A stretch of DNA of 64,000 nucleotides. Origin: Austwickia sp. Lineage in GTDB: Bacteria; Actinomycetota; Actinomycetes; Actinomycetales; Dermatophilaceae. Both the position numbers and the translations under genes were made by a program. The notes under the pieces were generated by a model. The model was not told where the DNA came from and made no database searches. It was given only the letters and a program-made list of their open reading frames with translations. Of the stretch, positions 41,804 through 53,349 are shown in pieces; within the stretch, counting starts at the first letter, position 1; each line of letters starts with the position of its first letter. The stretch lies in NCBI GenBank assembly GCA_016711265.1, contig JADJTI010000004.1, positions 372,001 through 436,000 of the forward strand, given 5' to 3'.

Positions 41804-43291
41804 TCAGGTATACGGGCGGCCCTCGCGCTGCTTGCGCAACTCGTCGGGGTGCCCACCCAATTCTTCCAGGCGCTCCAGGCCCATCGGTGGCTGCCGGCGG
41901 TACACGAACTTGTTCAGCAGGTAGGTCACGCCCCACAACGCCAGGCCCACGAGCAGCAGCCAGCCGCCGATCACGAAGTCCTGGGTCGCCCTCCCGGACA
42001 GCGGACTGGCCAGGAACGCCGAAGCCAGGGCCCCCAGGACCGGCACGATGGTCGGCACCGTGAAGTGCGCGTGCTCCACGGGCCGTCGCTTGAGGACCAG
42101 CACCGAGATATTGACCGTGGTGAACACCACCAGCAGCAGGAAAGCCGTGGTGCCACCCAGTGCCTGCAGGTCGGCGAACCAGATCAGGCCCATGGCGACC
42201 AGGGTGGTGAAAATGATGGCCACCCACGGGGTCTGGCGACGGCTGACCCGACCGAGCGGGTGGGGCAGCACTCGCTCCTGCGCCATGCCGTACAGCAGTC
42301 GCGAGGCCATCAGCATGTTCAGCAGCGCCGTGTTGGCGACCGCGAAGACGGTGATGCCGGCGAAGATCCCCACCGGGAACGACGGCGCCCCCGCCTGGAG
42401 CACCTTCAGCAGCGGGGTATCCCCCTCGCCCAGTTCCTTGGCCGGGACGAGCGCGATCGAGGAGACCGCGACGAGCAGGTAGACCACCCCGGTGAACACC
42501 ATGCCGAGCAGCATGATCTTGGGGAACGTGCGGACCGGGTCCTTGGTCTCCTCGGCCATGTTGACCGAATCCTCGAAACCGACCATCGCGAAGAAGGCCA
42601 ACGCCGTGGCCGCGGTGACCGCGCCGAATGCGGACTCCCCCGCCGGTACCTCGATGTGCGTCAGTTGCGAGGTGTCCCCCTTGCCGACCGCGATGGCGAA
42701 CATTCCCACGGCGATGATGATCACCAGGCCGGACAGCTCGATCAGCGTGAGGACGACATTGACCTTGACACTCTCGGAGACCCCTCGCAGATTGATCACC
42801 GCCACGAGCACGATGAAGCCAAGCGACAGGGCGATGATCCCGATGGTGCCCGATTTCCAGTCCAGTCCTACGACCTTGGCCAGATTGCTGGCGAACGCCT
42901 TGGACGCGGAGGAGGCGGAGGTCAGCCCTGAGCACATGACGGTGAACGCCACGATGAATGTGAAGAAGTGCACGCCAAACGCCTTGTGGGCATAGACGGC
43001 CGCACCGCCCGCCTTGGGGTACTTGGTCACCAACTCCAGGTAACTCATGGCCGTCAAGATGGCCACGATGAAGGCGCAGAGGAACGGCAGCCAGACGGCG
43101 CCGCCGATCTCCTTGGCCACCTTCCCCGTCAAGGCGTAGACACCCGTGCCCAGGATGTCGCCGACGATGAAGAGCAGCAGCAGCGGTGGCGTGATCCGCC
43201 GGGCCAGGCCGGGGCCGTGCTCCGCGGAGCCGGAAGCCTCGACCCCGGGGTCGATCGCGGGTGCGCCGGAGCGCGGTTCGTCGCTCGTCAT
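41804..43291 (-). CDS. APC-family amino acid permease
   Basis: Polytopic transporter of about 495 residues with roughly 12 membrane helices. The first helix carries the APC substrate/Na-site-like GDILGTGVYALTG, and helix 6-type sequence ALAFFAMVGFEDSVNMAEE is diagnostic of APC-superfamily permeases. The substrate is probably an amino acid or polyamine. ATG at 43291 is used; GTG at 43327 is possible. Likely transcribed with the downstream DUF1330 and membrane protein genes. Confidence 0.9.
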   Translation of the reverse strand: MTSDEPRSGAPAIDPGVEASGSAEHGPGLARRITPPLLLLFIVGDILGTGVYALTGKVAKEIGGAVWLPFLCAFIVAILTAMSYLELVTKYPKAGGAAVYAHKAFGVHFFTFIVAFTVMCSGLTSASSASKAFASNLAKVVGLDWKSGTIGIIALSLGFIVLVAVINLRGVSESVKVNVVLTLIELSGLVIIIAVGMFAIAVGKGDTSQLTHIEVPAGESAFGAVTAATALAFFAMVGFEDSVNMAEETKDPVRTFPKIMLLGMVFTGVVYLLVAVSSIALVPAKELGEGDTPLLKVLQAGAPSFPVGIFAGITVFAVANTALLNMLMASRLLYGMAQERVLPHPLGRVSRRQTPWVAIIFTTLVAMGLIWFADLQALGGTTAFLLLVVFTTVNISVLVLKRRPVEHAHFTVPTIVPVLGALASAFLASPLSGRATQDFVIGGWLLLVGLALWGVTYLLNKFVYRRQPPMGLERLEELGGHPDELRKQREGRPYT

Positions 43292-43371
43292 GGCCGAACT
43301 CTGCTCGCCTTCAGCCAGTTCGTCCACTCGAAAGCATGATTCAGTTCACGTACGACGTGCGAACCCAGGGT

Positions 43372-45939
<2,568 letters not shown>

Positions 45940-46139
45940 GTTGCCTCCAAGCTGGACGCCCAATGTGGCCATCCACCGAGGCTTCGGCGGGAGGCCTGTT
46001 CAGCGGTGAGAGTACCCGACTTGTGGCGCGACATGGCAAGCCCCGACCACGAATACCCCAGGTTGCGATCGTTCCTGCGAACGTGCTAGGCCCAGGGCAC
46101 AAACTCTCGGGAGATTCCGGCACCCCCCGGAGCGGGGAT

Positions 46140-46706
46140 TCAGTCTTCGGGCTGGTCGGGGAGGTCGGCGGGGATAAGGTCCTCGGCACGGGCCTTCTCG
46201 ACGCTCGCCCGCACGTACTCGATCGACCCACAGTCCGCGTCGAGCAACTTCCCCCGCGCGGCCAGCCATTGACTGCCGATCTCGCGGCGTTTCTTCTCCG
46301 GCACACTCGTGAGCGCCGGGCCCAGGATGGTCAGCTCTTCCTCGGCGAGGTGGTGGGTGACGTACGCCGACACCTTCTCCAGCGCCTTCTCGAACTTCGC
46401 CGTCTCGACGCCTTTGCATTCCAGCAGTTCCAACAGGGCGGCCACGCCCTCGGCGTGCTCCTCCCGCCCGTGGCTCACCTCGTCCTGGCCGACCTCAGGG
46501 GTGGTTCGCGTCAGCGAGGGGTAGACCGCCTGTTCCTCGCCCTCGGAGTGCGCCATCAGCAGTGCCGCGAAGGCCGCCCGGGTGGCCTCGCGGTCCTGCA
46601 CGGCCACCCGCAGGTCGCTGAGGAGGGATTCCAGGGTTCGGTGATCCTGCAGGATCAGCTGGCAGATGTCCCCCGAGGTAGGGCGGGGCAGCGCAGGAAG
46701 AGACAT
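46140..46706 (-). CDS. Hemerythrin-domain protein
   Basis: Four-helix bundle of 188 residues with a hemerythrin-type diiron ligand set: DHR with His22, AHSEGEEQ (His53, Glu57), HGREEHAEG (His80 and His84) and YVTHHLAEEEL (His118/119, Glu122-124). Such proteins bind O2 or act in NO/oxidative stress sensing and iron repair. The C-terminal 40 residues are charged and not conserved. A perfect hairpin lies 20 bp upstream of the start, separating it from carbonic anhydrase. Confidence 0.88.
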   Translation of the reverse strand: MSLPALPRPTSGDICQLILQDHRTLESLLSDLRVAVQDREATRAAFAALLMAHSEGEEQAVYPSLTRTTPEVGQDEVSHGREEHAEGVAALLELLECKGVETAKFEKALEKVSAYVTHHLAEEELTILGPALTSVPEKKRREIGSQWLAARGKLLDADCGSIEYVRASVEKARAEDLIPADLPDQPED

Positions 46707-46726
46707 GCCCTGAGACTACGGTCAGC

Positions 46727-46764
46727 CCAGCGGCTCAGCCAGGCGGGCCTGGCTGAGCCGCTGG
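46727..46764 (-). terminator. Hairpin terminator after carbonic anhydrase gene
   Basis: Perfect inverted repeat with 17-bp arms (CCAGCGGCTCAGCCAGG and complement) and a 4-nt loop. It lies 36 bp downstream of the beta-carbonic anhydrase stop and 21 bp upstream of the hemerythrin start. Confidence 0.82.
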
Positions 46765-46799
46765 ACGAACGGTGAGGAAGGAACCCGGGGCCGGCAGCC

Positions 46800-47291
46800 T
46801 CAGTCCACCTCGTCCAACCGACCGGAGCGGACGTCGTACACGAAACCGCGAACCTGTTCCTTGTGGGGGATTGAGGGGTCGACGGCGATCCGCGCCATGC
46901 TCTGCAGTACGTCGGCCGCCGGGTCCGCGAACGCCTCGGCGGCCCACACCGGGCGGATCCCCGTTTCGGCTTCGATGGCGCCTCGGAACTCGTCGTCGGT
47001 GAAGGTGAGCATGCCGCAGTCGGTGTGGTGGATGAGGATGATCTCTCGGGTGCCCAGGAGCCGCTGGCTGATCGCCAGCGATCGCAGGACGTCGAGGGTG
47101 ACCGCGCCCCCGGCGTTGCGGATGACGTGGGCGTCACCTTCGGCCAGTCCGAGGAGGCCATACGGGTTCAACCGGGCGTCCATGCAGGCCACGATGGCAA
47201 TCTGGCGGGCCGGAGGCATCGGGAGATCACCAGCGGTGAAACTCGCCTCGTAGTCGGCGGCGTGGGCGAGAAGGGCGTCGGTGACGCTCAC
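46800..47291 (-). CDS. Beta-carbonic anhydrase
   Basis: Zinc enzyme of 163 residues that interconverts CO2 and bicarbonate. Zinc ligands: Cys36 in IVACMDARL (with the Asp38/Arg40 dyad), His89 and Cys92 in IHHTDCGML. It belongs to the short actinobacterial beta class (mycobacterial Rv1284-like). GTG at 47291 with AAGGAG just upstream sets the start; longer open frame upstream is not supported. Confidence 0.93.
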   Translation of the reverse strand: MSVTDALLAHAADYEASFTAGDLPMPPARQIAIVACMDARLNPYGLLGLAEGDAHVIRNAGGAVTLDVLRSLAISQRLLGTREIILIHHTDCGMLTFTDDEFRGAIEAETGIRPVWAAEAFADPAADVLQSMARIAVDPSIPHKEQVRGFVYDVRSGRLDEVD

Positions 47292-47507
47292 AGGAACTCC
47301 TTGGGACGGATGCGGATTGCTCGAGGCTTGGCGGGTCGACAGCCTGGCGCAGGAGCGGAGGAGCAACCGCGCGGGGGAAAGCGAAGCATAATGCGGGGCG
47401 ATGGCGCAAGTAATTCACTGTTATTCACACGGGTGCCCGGCGACGCGCGAGCCTGTCCGTTTTGCCGGAACGGAACACGTGGCGTCCAGCAGGTGAATAC
47501 TGGTGGT

Positions 47508-47786
47508 ATGGCTGGCCACCTGGACGAGAAGCACCTGGTGAGCCAGACGTACGTCCGTTTGACGCAGCGCTACACGCAGGTCCCGCCTGAGATCGTGGAG
47601 GCGATCGTGCGCACCGTCCACGGGTCCATGACCGGGCCTATCCGGGATTTTGTCCCGCTCCTGGTCGAGCGGGAGGCCGCGGAGCGCCTGCGCGAGTACG
47701 CCGCGTTGCTCGTGCCGCTGGGAGCGTCCACCGCAGGACCTGGCGCAGGTCACCGCTGGCGCGCCGACCCCACCCTTCCCGCCTGA
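47508..47786 (+). CDS. Three-helix-bundle dimerisation-type small protein
   Basis: Protein of 92 residues. Its first 65 residues (TYVRLTQRYTQVPPEIVEAI; TGPIRDFVPLLVEREAAERLRE) match a small actinobacterial domain predicted to form a three-helix bundle dimer. Function is unknown. ATG at 47508. It is convergent with the LytR_C gene. Confidence 0.7.
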   Translation: MAGHLDEKHLVSQTYVRLTQRYTQVPPEIVEAIVRTVHGSMTGPIRDFVPLLVEREAAERLREYAALLVPLGASTAGPGAGHRWRADPTLPA

Positions 47787-47819
47787 ACGATGCCCGCCCA
47801 ACACCGCCCGGCCACATCC

Positions 47820-48659
47820 TTACCGGCAGGGCCGGGCCACCCTTAGCGGCGTGGGCGGGGTCTTCGGCGGCTCGGGCGGCACCCGATCCAGCACCCCCTG
47901 CCACGTCATCCCGATCAGGAGGTCGACCGACGTACCCGAGATCGAGCGGTCGAGGACGAGCCGCGATGTCGGGACGACGGCCTGCACCAGCGCGGCGGCC
48001 AGGTCGCCGTCGGGGCCGTGGCGGACGACGGCGGTGTCGGTGACCCAGGTGTTCTTGGGGTCGGTGCCGACCTTGCCGGCGGCGAACCCCACATCCGCGA
48101 GGGCCCGTGCCGTCTTCTTGGCCAGTCCTGCGTGGTACGTGGTGTTGTAGACGTTGACCTTCACCTCGGCGCGGCGCACCATCGGCCGGATCGGCGGGGC
48201 AAGGACGCTGAACCCCTGGGCCAACACCAGATCGACGGATGTACCAAAGCGGTAGTCCTTGACCAGGGCGGCCTCCGGCAGCAGGAGCTTCTGCGCGACG
48301 AGGGCCTGGTCCAGACCCTGAGGGCCGTAGCGGATCTCGCCCACGCCCTTGACGGCGCTCAGGCTCGGATCGTTGCCGACCTGCCCGAGTCGGAAGTCCC
48401 GCAACGGCAACTGCTTAGCCACCTTGCCCGCCGCGCCCTGCGCGGCTCCGTGGTTGTACACGTTGACCGTGATGGTGGTCGGTGACGGCCCCCGGACCAC
48501 CTGGGGAACACACGGTTTCGGTACGGCGCCGCCCATGAGCTCCTGGAGCGGCGCGGACGCAGCCCACAGTCCGCCACCGACCAAGAGGCCCGGGGCCAGC
48601 ACGAAAGCCACGGTGCCGATGCGGCGTCGTCCCCGCCGCTGAGCTTTGCCTGACGTCAT
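47820..48659 (-). CDS. LytR C-terminal domain protein (two copies)
   Basis: Protein of 279 residues with a basic N-terminus, one membrane helix (about 16-36, VAFVLAPGLLVGGGLWAA) and an extracytoplasmic region of two LytR_C-type modules: ITVNVYNHGAAQGAAGKVA and VKVNVYNTTYHAGLAKKTA, each followed by a VxRxGP/IxYGPQG segment and ending in (FGTSVDLVLAQG, SGTSVDLLIGMTW). LytR_C domains are linked to cell-wall biogenesis and may bind glycan or teichoic acid-like polymers. Mycobacterial relatives lie near DUF3263 and groEL2 genes. Confidence 0.85.
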   Translation of the reverse strand: MTSGKAQRRGRRRIGTVAFVLAPGLLVGGGLWAASAPLQELMGGAVPKPCVPQVVRGPSPTTITVNVYNHGAAQGAAGKVAKQLPLRDFRLGQVGNDPSLSAVKGVGEIRYGPQGLDQALVAQKLLLPEAALVKDYRFGTSVDLVLAQGFSVLAPPIRPMVRRAEVKVNVYNTTYHAGLAKKTARALADVGFAAGKVGTDPKNTWVTDTAVVRHGPDGDLAAALVQAVVPTSRLVLDRSISGTSVDLLIGMTWQGVLDRVPPEPPKTPPTPLRVARPCR

Positions 48660-48951
48660 TCTCGGGTCGCCTCCGACACCCCTCGCGTACTCCCATCCCC
48701 ACCCGTCGGCAGTGTTGCAGCTGTGGATTACGTCACGGTCTCAACACCCGCGTCGAGACCCGATCGTTGTGTGACAAGCGAATTCGGTACGTCGACCGCT
48801 CGCCGACGGTGGTTGCCTCGCCATCGGCGCCGAGTCGGCAGAGCGGGACGGAGGACCAGCGGGATCCCGCTCGTATTCAGAGCCGCGCGGACGATAAGGA
48901 TGTGCACGAGTCGCGCCCGGCGACGCCGCACCACCATTGGCGAGGACAGCC

Positions 48952-49854
48952 ATGACAACGCGCATCTGGCACGTGCCCGTCGGCGACGGGCAGCTCGGCG
49001 GTGTCGCCAACGACGGCGCCGGCGTGGACCTGCTGTTCGTGCCCAGCATGGGAACGTCCGCCAAGTGCTGGCTGCCGGTGATGAGTCATCTGGAGCGTTT
49101 CCGGTCCGTTGCCGTCGACCTCCCCGGCCACGCGTTGAGCGTGGACGCCCCGCTGCCGCGCCGGGACCAGCCGTGGGATTTCATCCTGACCGTCATCGCC
49201 GAGTTGGGCCTGGATCGGCCGGTGGTCGTGGGGCACAGCATCAGTGGTTTCCTGGCTCTCGCGGCCGCCGCGGATAGGCCGGACCTGATCAGTTCCGTGG
49301 TGACGCTCGAGGCGGCTCTCATGGAGGGCAGCCGCGATGAGGTCTCCCGGATGCTGGAGCACGTCTACAACGACCAGGTGATCGACGTGCTGGCCGAGCG
49401 GTTCGGCTTCGGCCAGGTCCTGGACTCCGAACAGGCCGTGGAGGCGGTCATCAGCGCCGCCGAAGGGGCGGCCGCCAAAGACTGGTTGCTCTCGACCGAA
49501 ACCGGCATCGCCGAGGCCGTGCGCAACTCGACCGTTCCCCGTCCCGACGGCACCTGGCTGCGCACCCCGGACAAAACCACCATGCGCGCCTACTTCGCGC
49601 TGGATCCGGACGCCCGCTTCTTCCCCCACACCGAGTTGTACGACCACATCGCGGTCCCGGTCCATGTGGTCCAGTCCGCCGAGGGCCTGAGCGTCATGCA
49701 GCCGGACGCGGTGCAGCGGCTGCGAGCCCGTCGCCCGAATGTTCAGGTCTTCGACATCGATGGTGGGCACCTGGCGCATTACTCGCACCCGGTCCAGTTC
49801 GCCCGGATCGTACGACGGGCGGCCGAGGCTTCCGCGGCGGACCGGACCGCCTGA
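48952..49854 (+). CDS. Alpha/beta hydrolase
   Basis: Protein of 300 residues. The oxyanion region is LLFVPSMGTSAKCW; the nucleophile elbow is VVVGHSISGFLALAAA (Ser); a late His is in DGGHLAHY. It looks like a small-molecule ester hydrolase, lactonase or C-C hydrolase, with no clue to the substrate. ATG at 48952 is preceded by GCGAGGACA. A palindrome and short direct repeats follow its stop. Confidence 0.85.
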   Translation: MTTRIWHVPVGDGQLGGVANDGAGVDLLFVPSMGTSAKCWLPVMSHLERFRSVAVDLPGHALSVDAPLPRRDQPWDFILTVIAELGLDRPVVVGHSISGFLALAAAADRPDLISSVVTLEAALMEGSRDEVSRMLEHVYNDQVIDVLAERFGFGQVLDSEQAVEAVISAAEGAAAKDWLLSTETGIAEAVRNSTVPRPDGTWLRTPDKTTMRAYFALDPDARFFPHTELYDHIAVPVHVVQSAEGLSVMQPDAVQRLRARRPNVQVFDIDGGHLAHYSHPVQFARIVRRAAEASAADRTA

Positions 49855-49898
49855 CGCGGCACCCCGGCGAGGCACTGTTCGCCCGACATCTGGGGTGG

Positions 49899-49954
49899 CC
49901 CACCTCCCTCGCTCGAACCCACCTCCCTCGCTCGAACCCACGAAGCTTCGTGGG
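49899..49954. repeat. 19-bp direct repeat and 18-bp palindrome
   Basis: CCCACCTCCCTCGCTCGAA occurs twice in tandem (49899-49917 and 49918-49936). The following CCCACGAAGCTTCGTGGG (49937-49954) is a perfect 18-bp palindrome. A further inverted match (TCGAACCCA versus TGGGTTCGA) lies slightly downstream. It is probably the terminator region for the hydrolase gene and for the tRNA reading from the other side. Confidence 0.65.
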
Positions 49955-50121
49955 TCCCGGCGAGCGGCGTGGGTTCGACCCACCCCGAGCGCGGCGATGG
50001 TGTCGACGGATCTCCCCTGTGAGCGACGACGCCGCCCGGCTTGGGCGCGCACGGCGGACCCTGGCGCAGGGACCCGCCCCACCATCGAGCTCGACGACGA
50101 CGTACGCGAACCACCAGAGAG

Positions 50122-50194
50122 AGCTGGCGAGGGGACTCGAACCCCTAACCACCTGTTTACAAGACAGGTGCGCTACCGATTGCGCCACGCCAGC
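50122..50194 (-). tRNA. tRNA-Thr (anticodon TGT)
   Basis: On the minus strand a full cloverleaf can be drawn. The acceptor stem GCTGGCG pairs with CGCCAGC, the D arm is GCGC...GCGC, the anticodon stem is CCTGT/ACAGG with loop CTTGTAA (anticodon TGT), and the T arm is AGGGG-TTCGAGT-CCCCT. The CCA end is not encoded. TGT reads ACA codons for threonine. Confidence 0.93.
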
Positions 50195-50512
50195 GCGCCA
50201 GTCTCGGACGTGGCGGCCGAGCGCTGTTCGCGCCACCGAGCGTACGCGTCACGCCGTGGACAGCTCAAACGCACCCGTTCGGGTGACCATGGACAGGTTC
50301 ATCCGACCTGGTGCGCCCTGCAACATGCACCCGACCGGCGAACCTGAACCTACCCCGGGCCAAGAACCTTAGAACGGCGCCGAACAGGACGATGAGAACC
50401 GCAACAGCCCGGTGTATCAGCCCTTCCCTGCCGGCTCGACGTCGACCGAAACGAGCATCCGATTCCTGGCAGGGCACCCGGCATCAGTCACGCACGCAGC
50501 GTCGCCGGACTC
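50195..50512. other. Intergenic region between tRNA-Thr and histidine kinase gene
   Basis: 318-bp gap between divergent transcription units; it should hold the tRNA promoter and the kinase promoter. CCCTGCC and GGCAGGG (about 50434 and 50468) could form a weak long-loop hairpin. I see no gene, riboswitch or mobile element in it. Confidence 0.45.
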
Positions 50513-52618
50513 GTGGCGCGCCGACTCGGCGGCGTGTTCCTGCTGATCACCATCGTCACCACGCTGGGGATAACCTCGATCGCGCTCATCCAGCGCGAGC
50601 TCACCGAGTATCGCAACCAGGTCACTCCGCTGATGGATACCTCGCAGGCGGCACGTCTGGCGTTCACCCGTGGTGAAGCCGCGCTCCGCGGCTACCTGGC
50701 CAGTGGCCAGGCCGACTTCCTCCCAGCGCTGAACCAGGCGCGTTATGACTTCGAGCGCAGCGCCGGACAACTGGATGCGCTGGGCCAGGCGGGCATTCCG
50801 GAGCAGTCCCGGCAGCAGCTGCGCGCTACGTCGCGGCGCTGGATGGAACTGGCCAACGACGGGATCACCAGGCGCAACGCCGGCCGCTCCGCTCACCTCG
50901 CGCCGACCACGGCGGCCGGTGAGGCCGTGCACGCCGAGCTGGACGCCATCGATCGTCGCGTGTCGGCGGTGCGTGCCGAACGGCGCCAGGGATACCAGGG
51001 CGTGATCTCCGCCGGTCTGTGGCTCACTATCGGGGCGACGCTGATCGCCCTGGCGATCGGGGTGTGGCTGGCGGTCCAGATCATCCGCCAGGTCGCCCGG
51101 CCGATCCGGGCTCTGCGTGACGTGGTAGCCGCGCATGCCGACGGTTCGGACGACGCTCGCGCGGACGTGCTCCTGGGCACGCATGAGGTACAACAGGTCG
51201 CGCGGGCCTTCAACGTGCTCGCGGACGACCGCCAGCGTTCCACCCGACGCCAGGCCTGGGACCTGCGGCTCCATGCGGCCACCGACGAGATCGCCACGGC
51301 ACTGACCGCGGCGCCCACCACCGACGTGAACTGGCGCCCGGCCTGCGAGCGGCTGGGAACCGTCCTGGGAATGGACAGCGTCCTGGTGTATTCGTGGTCG
51401 GACGCCGACGGCTTCGCCCCCCTGGGTGGCTGGGCCTCCGCGACGTACCAGGGTGCCCGACTCGTCGTCCCGCAAGCGGTGGCGGAGGCGACCAGGGCCC
51501 TGGACGGGCCGCTGACCGCCGCCAACCCTGCGCAGATGGCCGCGACCTTCCCGGAAGGCCTGGTGCGCGCCGCCCGTCGCGAGGGCGTCCGCGCCTGGAC
51601 GTTGCGGCCCCTCATCGTGGGCGATTCCGTGGTCGGCGTGGCCTCGGTATGGAGCACCTCGGACCATTGCTGGGAGCCCGAGGAGATCGAGGCCGTCGAC
51701 CGGTTCACCTTTTACGCGGCCCGCACGATCACCGAACAACGGTACGTCGAGTCGCTTCGGCACCTGGATGTCCAGAAGTCGGACTTCCTGGCCACCACCA
51801 GCCACGAGTTGCGCACGCCGCTGACATCGGTGGCCGGCTACCTGGAAATGCTGGAGGACGGCGATTTCGGCGAGCTGACGCCCGGGCAGGCACAGGCCTG
51901 GGACATCATCGGGCGCAACGTGGCCCGGTTGCGGGCCCTCATCGAAGATCTGCTGATCATCAACCAGCTCGACTCCGGCAAGGGCAGCACCGTGCACAGC
52001 ACGCACCCGGTGTCCGACGTTGTCGCCGACGTGACCAGAATCCTGACCCCCACGGCCGATGCGCGGGGGGTCGAGCTCGTGGTGCACCGCGTCGGCGACG
52101 GGCTGCACATCCGCGGTGAGCGAACCCAACTGGCCCGAGCGCTGACCAACGTGGTCGGCAACGGGCTGAAGTTCACCCCCGCGGGCGGTCGGGTCACGAT
52201 CAGCGTCGACCGGGATGGTGAGCTCGTGCACATCGCCTGCGCGGACACCGGGATCGGCATCCCCACGCAAGATCAGCAGGCCTTGTTCACCCGATTCTTC
52301 CGGGCCTCCAACGCGACGGCCGAGCAGATTCAGGGCACCGGGCTGGGGCTGACCATCGCCAAAGCCATCATCGACGGGCACGGCGGCAGTGTCGCGGTGC
52401 GCTCGAAGCTGGGGGAAGGTACGACGCTCATCCTCACGTTGCCGTTGGCGGACACGCCCCAGACTCCGGCCGGCCCGGACACGGCGGCCGACGTGAACGC
52501 GACCGCCCTTCCTCATGGGTCGGACGGAGCAGCTCAGGCAGACGAGCGAGGGGTCGGTGACATCGTCACCGACCCCTCGAAGACTGCCTCCGCTCAGGCC
52601 ACCCGGGCGGCCGTGTAA
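50513..52618 (+). CDS. Sensor histidine kinase (CHASE3-HAMP-GAF-HisKA-HATPase)
   Basis: Membrane kinase of 701 residues. Residues about 6-28 and 165-190 are membrane helices flanking an extracytoplasmic four-helix CHASE3-like domain. Then come HAMP (IRQVARPIRALRDVVAAHAD), a GAF-like domain (about 255-410), the HisKA box KSDFLATTSHELRTPLTSV (phospho-acceptor His), and the HATPase N, G1 and G2 boxes (VVGNGLKFTPAGG, DTGIGIP, GTGLGLTIAKAI). The tail of about 55 residues is low complexity. No response regulator gene is adjacent. GTG at 50513 is the only reasonable start. Its 3' end overlaps that of the Rpf-like gene by 25 bp and contains a terminator hairpin. Confidence 0.92.
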   Translation: MARRLGGVFLLITIVTTLGITSIALIQRELTEYRNQVTPLMDTSQAARLAFTRGEAALRGYLASGQADFLPALNQARYDFERSAGQLDALGQAGIPEQSRQQLRATSRRWMELANDGITRRNAGRSAHLAPTTAAGEAVHAELDAIDRRVSAVRAERRQGYQGVISAGLWLTIGATLIALAIGVWLAVQIIRQVARPIRALRDVVAAHADGSDDARADVLLGTHEVQQVARAFNVLADDRQRSTRRQAWDLRLHAATDEIATALTAAPTTDVNWRPACERLGTVLGMDSVLVYSWSDADGFAPLGGWASATYQGARLVVPQAVAEATRALDGPLTAANPAQMAATFPEGLVRAARREGVRAWTLRPLIVGDSVVGVASVWSTSDHCWEPEEIEAVDRFTFYAARTITEQRYVESLRHLDVQKSDFLATTSHELRTPLTSVAGYLEMLEDGDFGELTPGQAQAWDIIGRNVARLRALIEDLLIINQLDSGKGSTVHSTHPVSDVVADVTRILTPTADARGVELVVHRVGDGLHIRGERTQLARALTNVVGNGLKFTPAGGRVTISVDRDGELVHIACADTGIGIPTQDQQALFTRFFRASNATAEQIQGTGLGLTIAKAIIDGHGGSVAVRSKLGEGTTLILTLPLADTPQTPAGPDTAADVNATALPHGSDGAAQADERGVGDIVTDPSKTASAQATRAAV
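52547..52579. terminator. Hairpin terminator in the 3' end of the histidine kinase gene
   Basis: Perfect 14-bp inverted repeat (CGAGGGGTCGGTGA and complement) with a 5-nt loop, located inside the last codons of the kinase and just past the stop of the convergent Rpf-like gene, so that it can serve both. Confidence 0.75.
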
Positions 52619-53324
52619 GCCATCAGCGTGTTCATCGTGGCCTTGTTGATGTAGCTGTTGCCGGTGGCGCGCAGCCCGATCAAACGCTCGATCGAGCGGA
52701 CCGTCGCGGCGTCCACGTGCCCGCTGGCCCGCAGGCCCAGCTTCTTCTGCACGGCGCGCGTGGTCGCCGTACCCCACTTGCCGTCCCGGGCAACCCCGGC
52801 CCACGTCTGCAGGTCGCGGACCTGGGCGCGGCTGGCGTAGCCCTTCAGGCCCCGCAGGCTCGCGGTGGACTGGGAGCTCTTAGAGGCCACGTGGCCACGC
52901 TGGCCACGCTGGCCACGCTGGCGAAGTTCGCCGACAAGCCGTTGGCGCGGGTGAGTCCCGCGCGGCGGCTGCAGACCGGCCAGGCGCCCGGTCCCTGCAT
53001 CCGCAGCAGGTTCTGGGCGACCGCGATCTGCGCGGCGCGGGAAGCGTGGTGCGGCTTGGCGGCGTACCGAGAGCCGCCGGCGGCGCGCCAGCTCCCGAGC
53101 GTGAACTGCAGGCCGCCGTAGAAGCCGTTGCCTGTGCTGATGCTCCAGTTGCCACCGCTTTCGCACGCGGCGACGCGGTCCCACACACCGGAGTCCGCCT
53201 GCGCGGGGGCGGACGTCATGACGGAGGCGGCGATGGTGGCGCCACCGGCGGCCATCGCGCCCAGGACTCGGGACTGGATCCTGCGGGCGCGGCGGGGCGC
53301 GGCGTGCTTCGGGGTGTAGTGCAT
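52594..53324 (-). CDS. Rpf-like transglycosylase with peptidoglycan-binding-like domain (apparent frameshift in a 9-bp repeat)
   Basis: Secreted cell-wall enzyme. The signal sequence (residues about 18-44, ending APAQA) is followed by a resuscitation-promoting-factor/transglycosylase domain: SGVWDRVAACESGGNWSIST (catalytic Glu), NGFYGGLQFTLGSWRAAGG, RAAQIAVAQNLLRMQGPGAW. Then comes an SVA-repeat linker and a C-terminal peptidoglycan-binding-type domain (LRGLKGYASRAQVRDLQTWA, VQKKLGLRASGHVDAATVRS). The N-terminal frame (to 52845) and C-terminal frame differ because one 9-bp repeat unit at 52885-52892 lacks a base. Restoring it gives about 243 residues. The upstream leader holds a c-di-AMP-type riboswitch. 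Such enzymes cleave peptidoglycan and promote exit from dormancy. Confidence 0.83.
52885..52919. repeat. 9-bp tandem repeat encoding Ser-Val-Ala
   Basis: Three units of GGCCACGCT (52893, 52902, 52911) preceded by an 8-nt unit, GGCCACGT (52885-52892), that lacks one C. Read on the minus strand the units encode repeated SVA in the linker of the Rpf-like protein. The short unit accounts for the frame change in that gene. Confidence 0.85.
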
Positions 53325-53349
53325 GGTGTGGACAGTGGTCCTCTCCTGA

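Noticed and set aside
50122..50194. tRNA-Thr as attachment site of an integrated element
   Set aside because: No integrase and no second copy of the tRNA 3' end were found within the window, so integration is not supported.
52885..52919. CRISPR-like short repeats
   Set aside because: Units are 9 bp with no spacers and lie inside a coding region, so it is a codon repeat. No CRISPR array was seen elsewhere.
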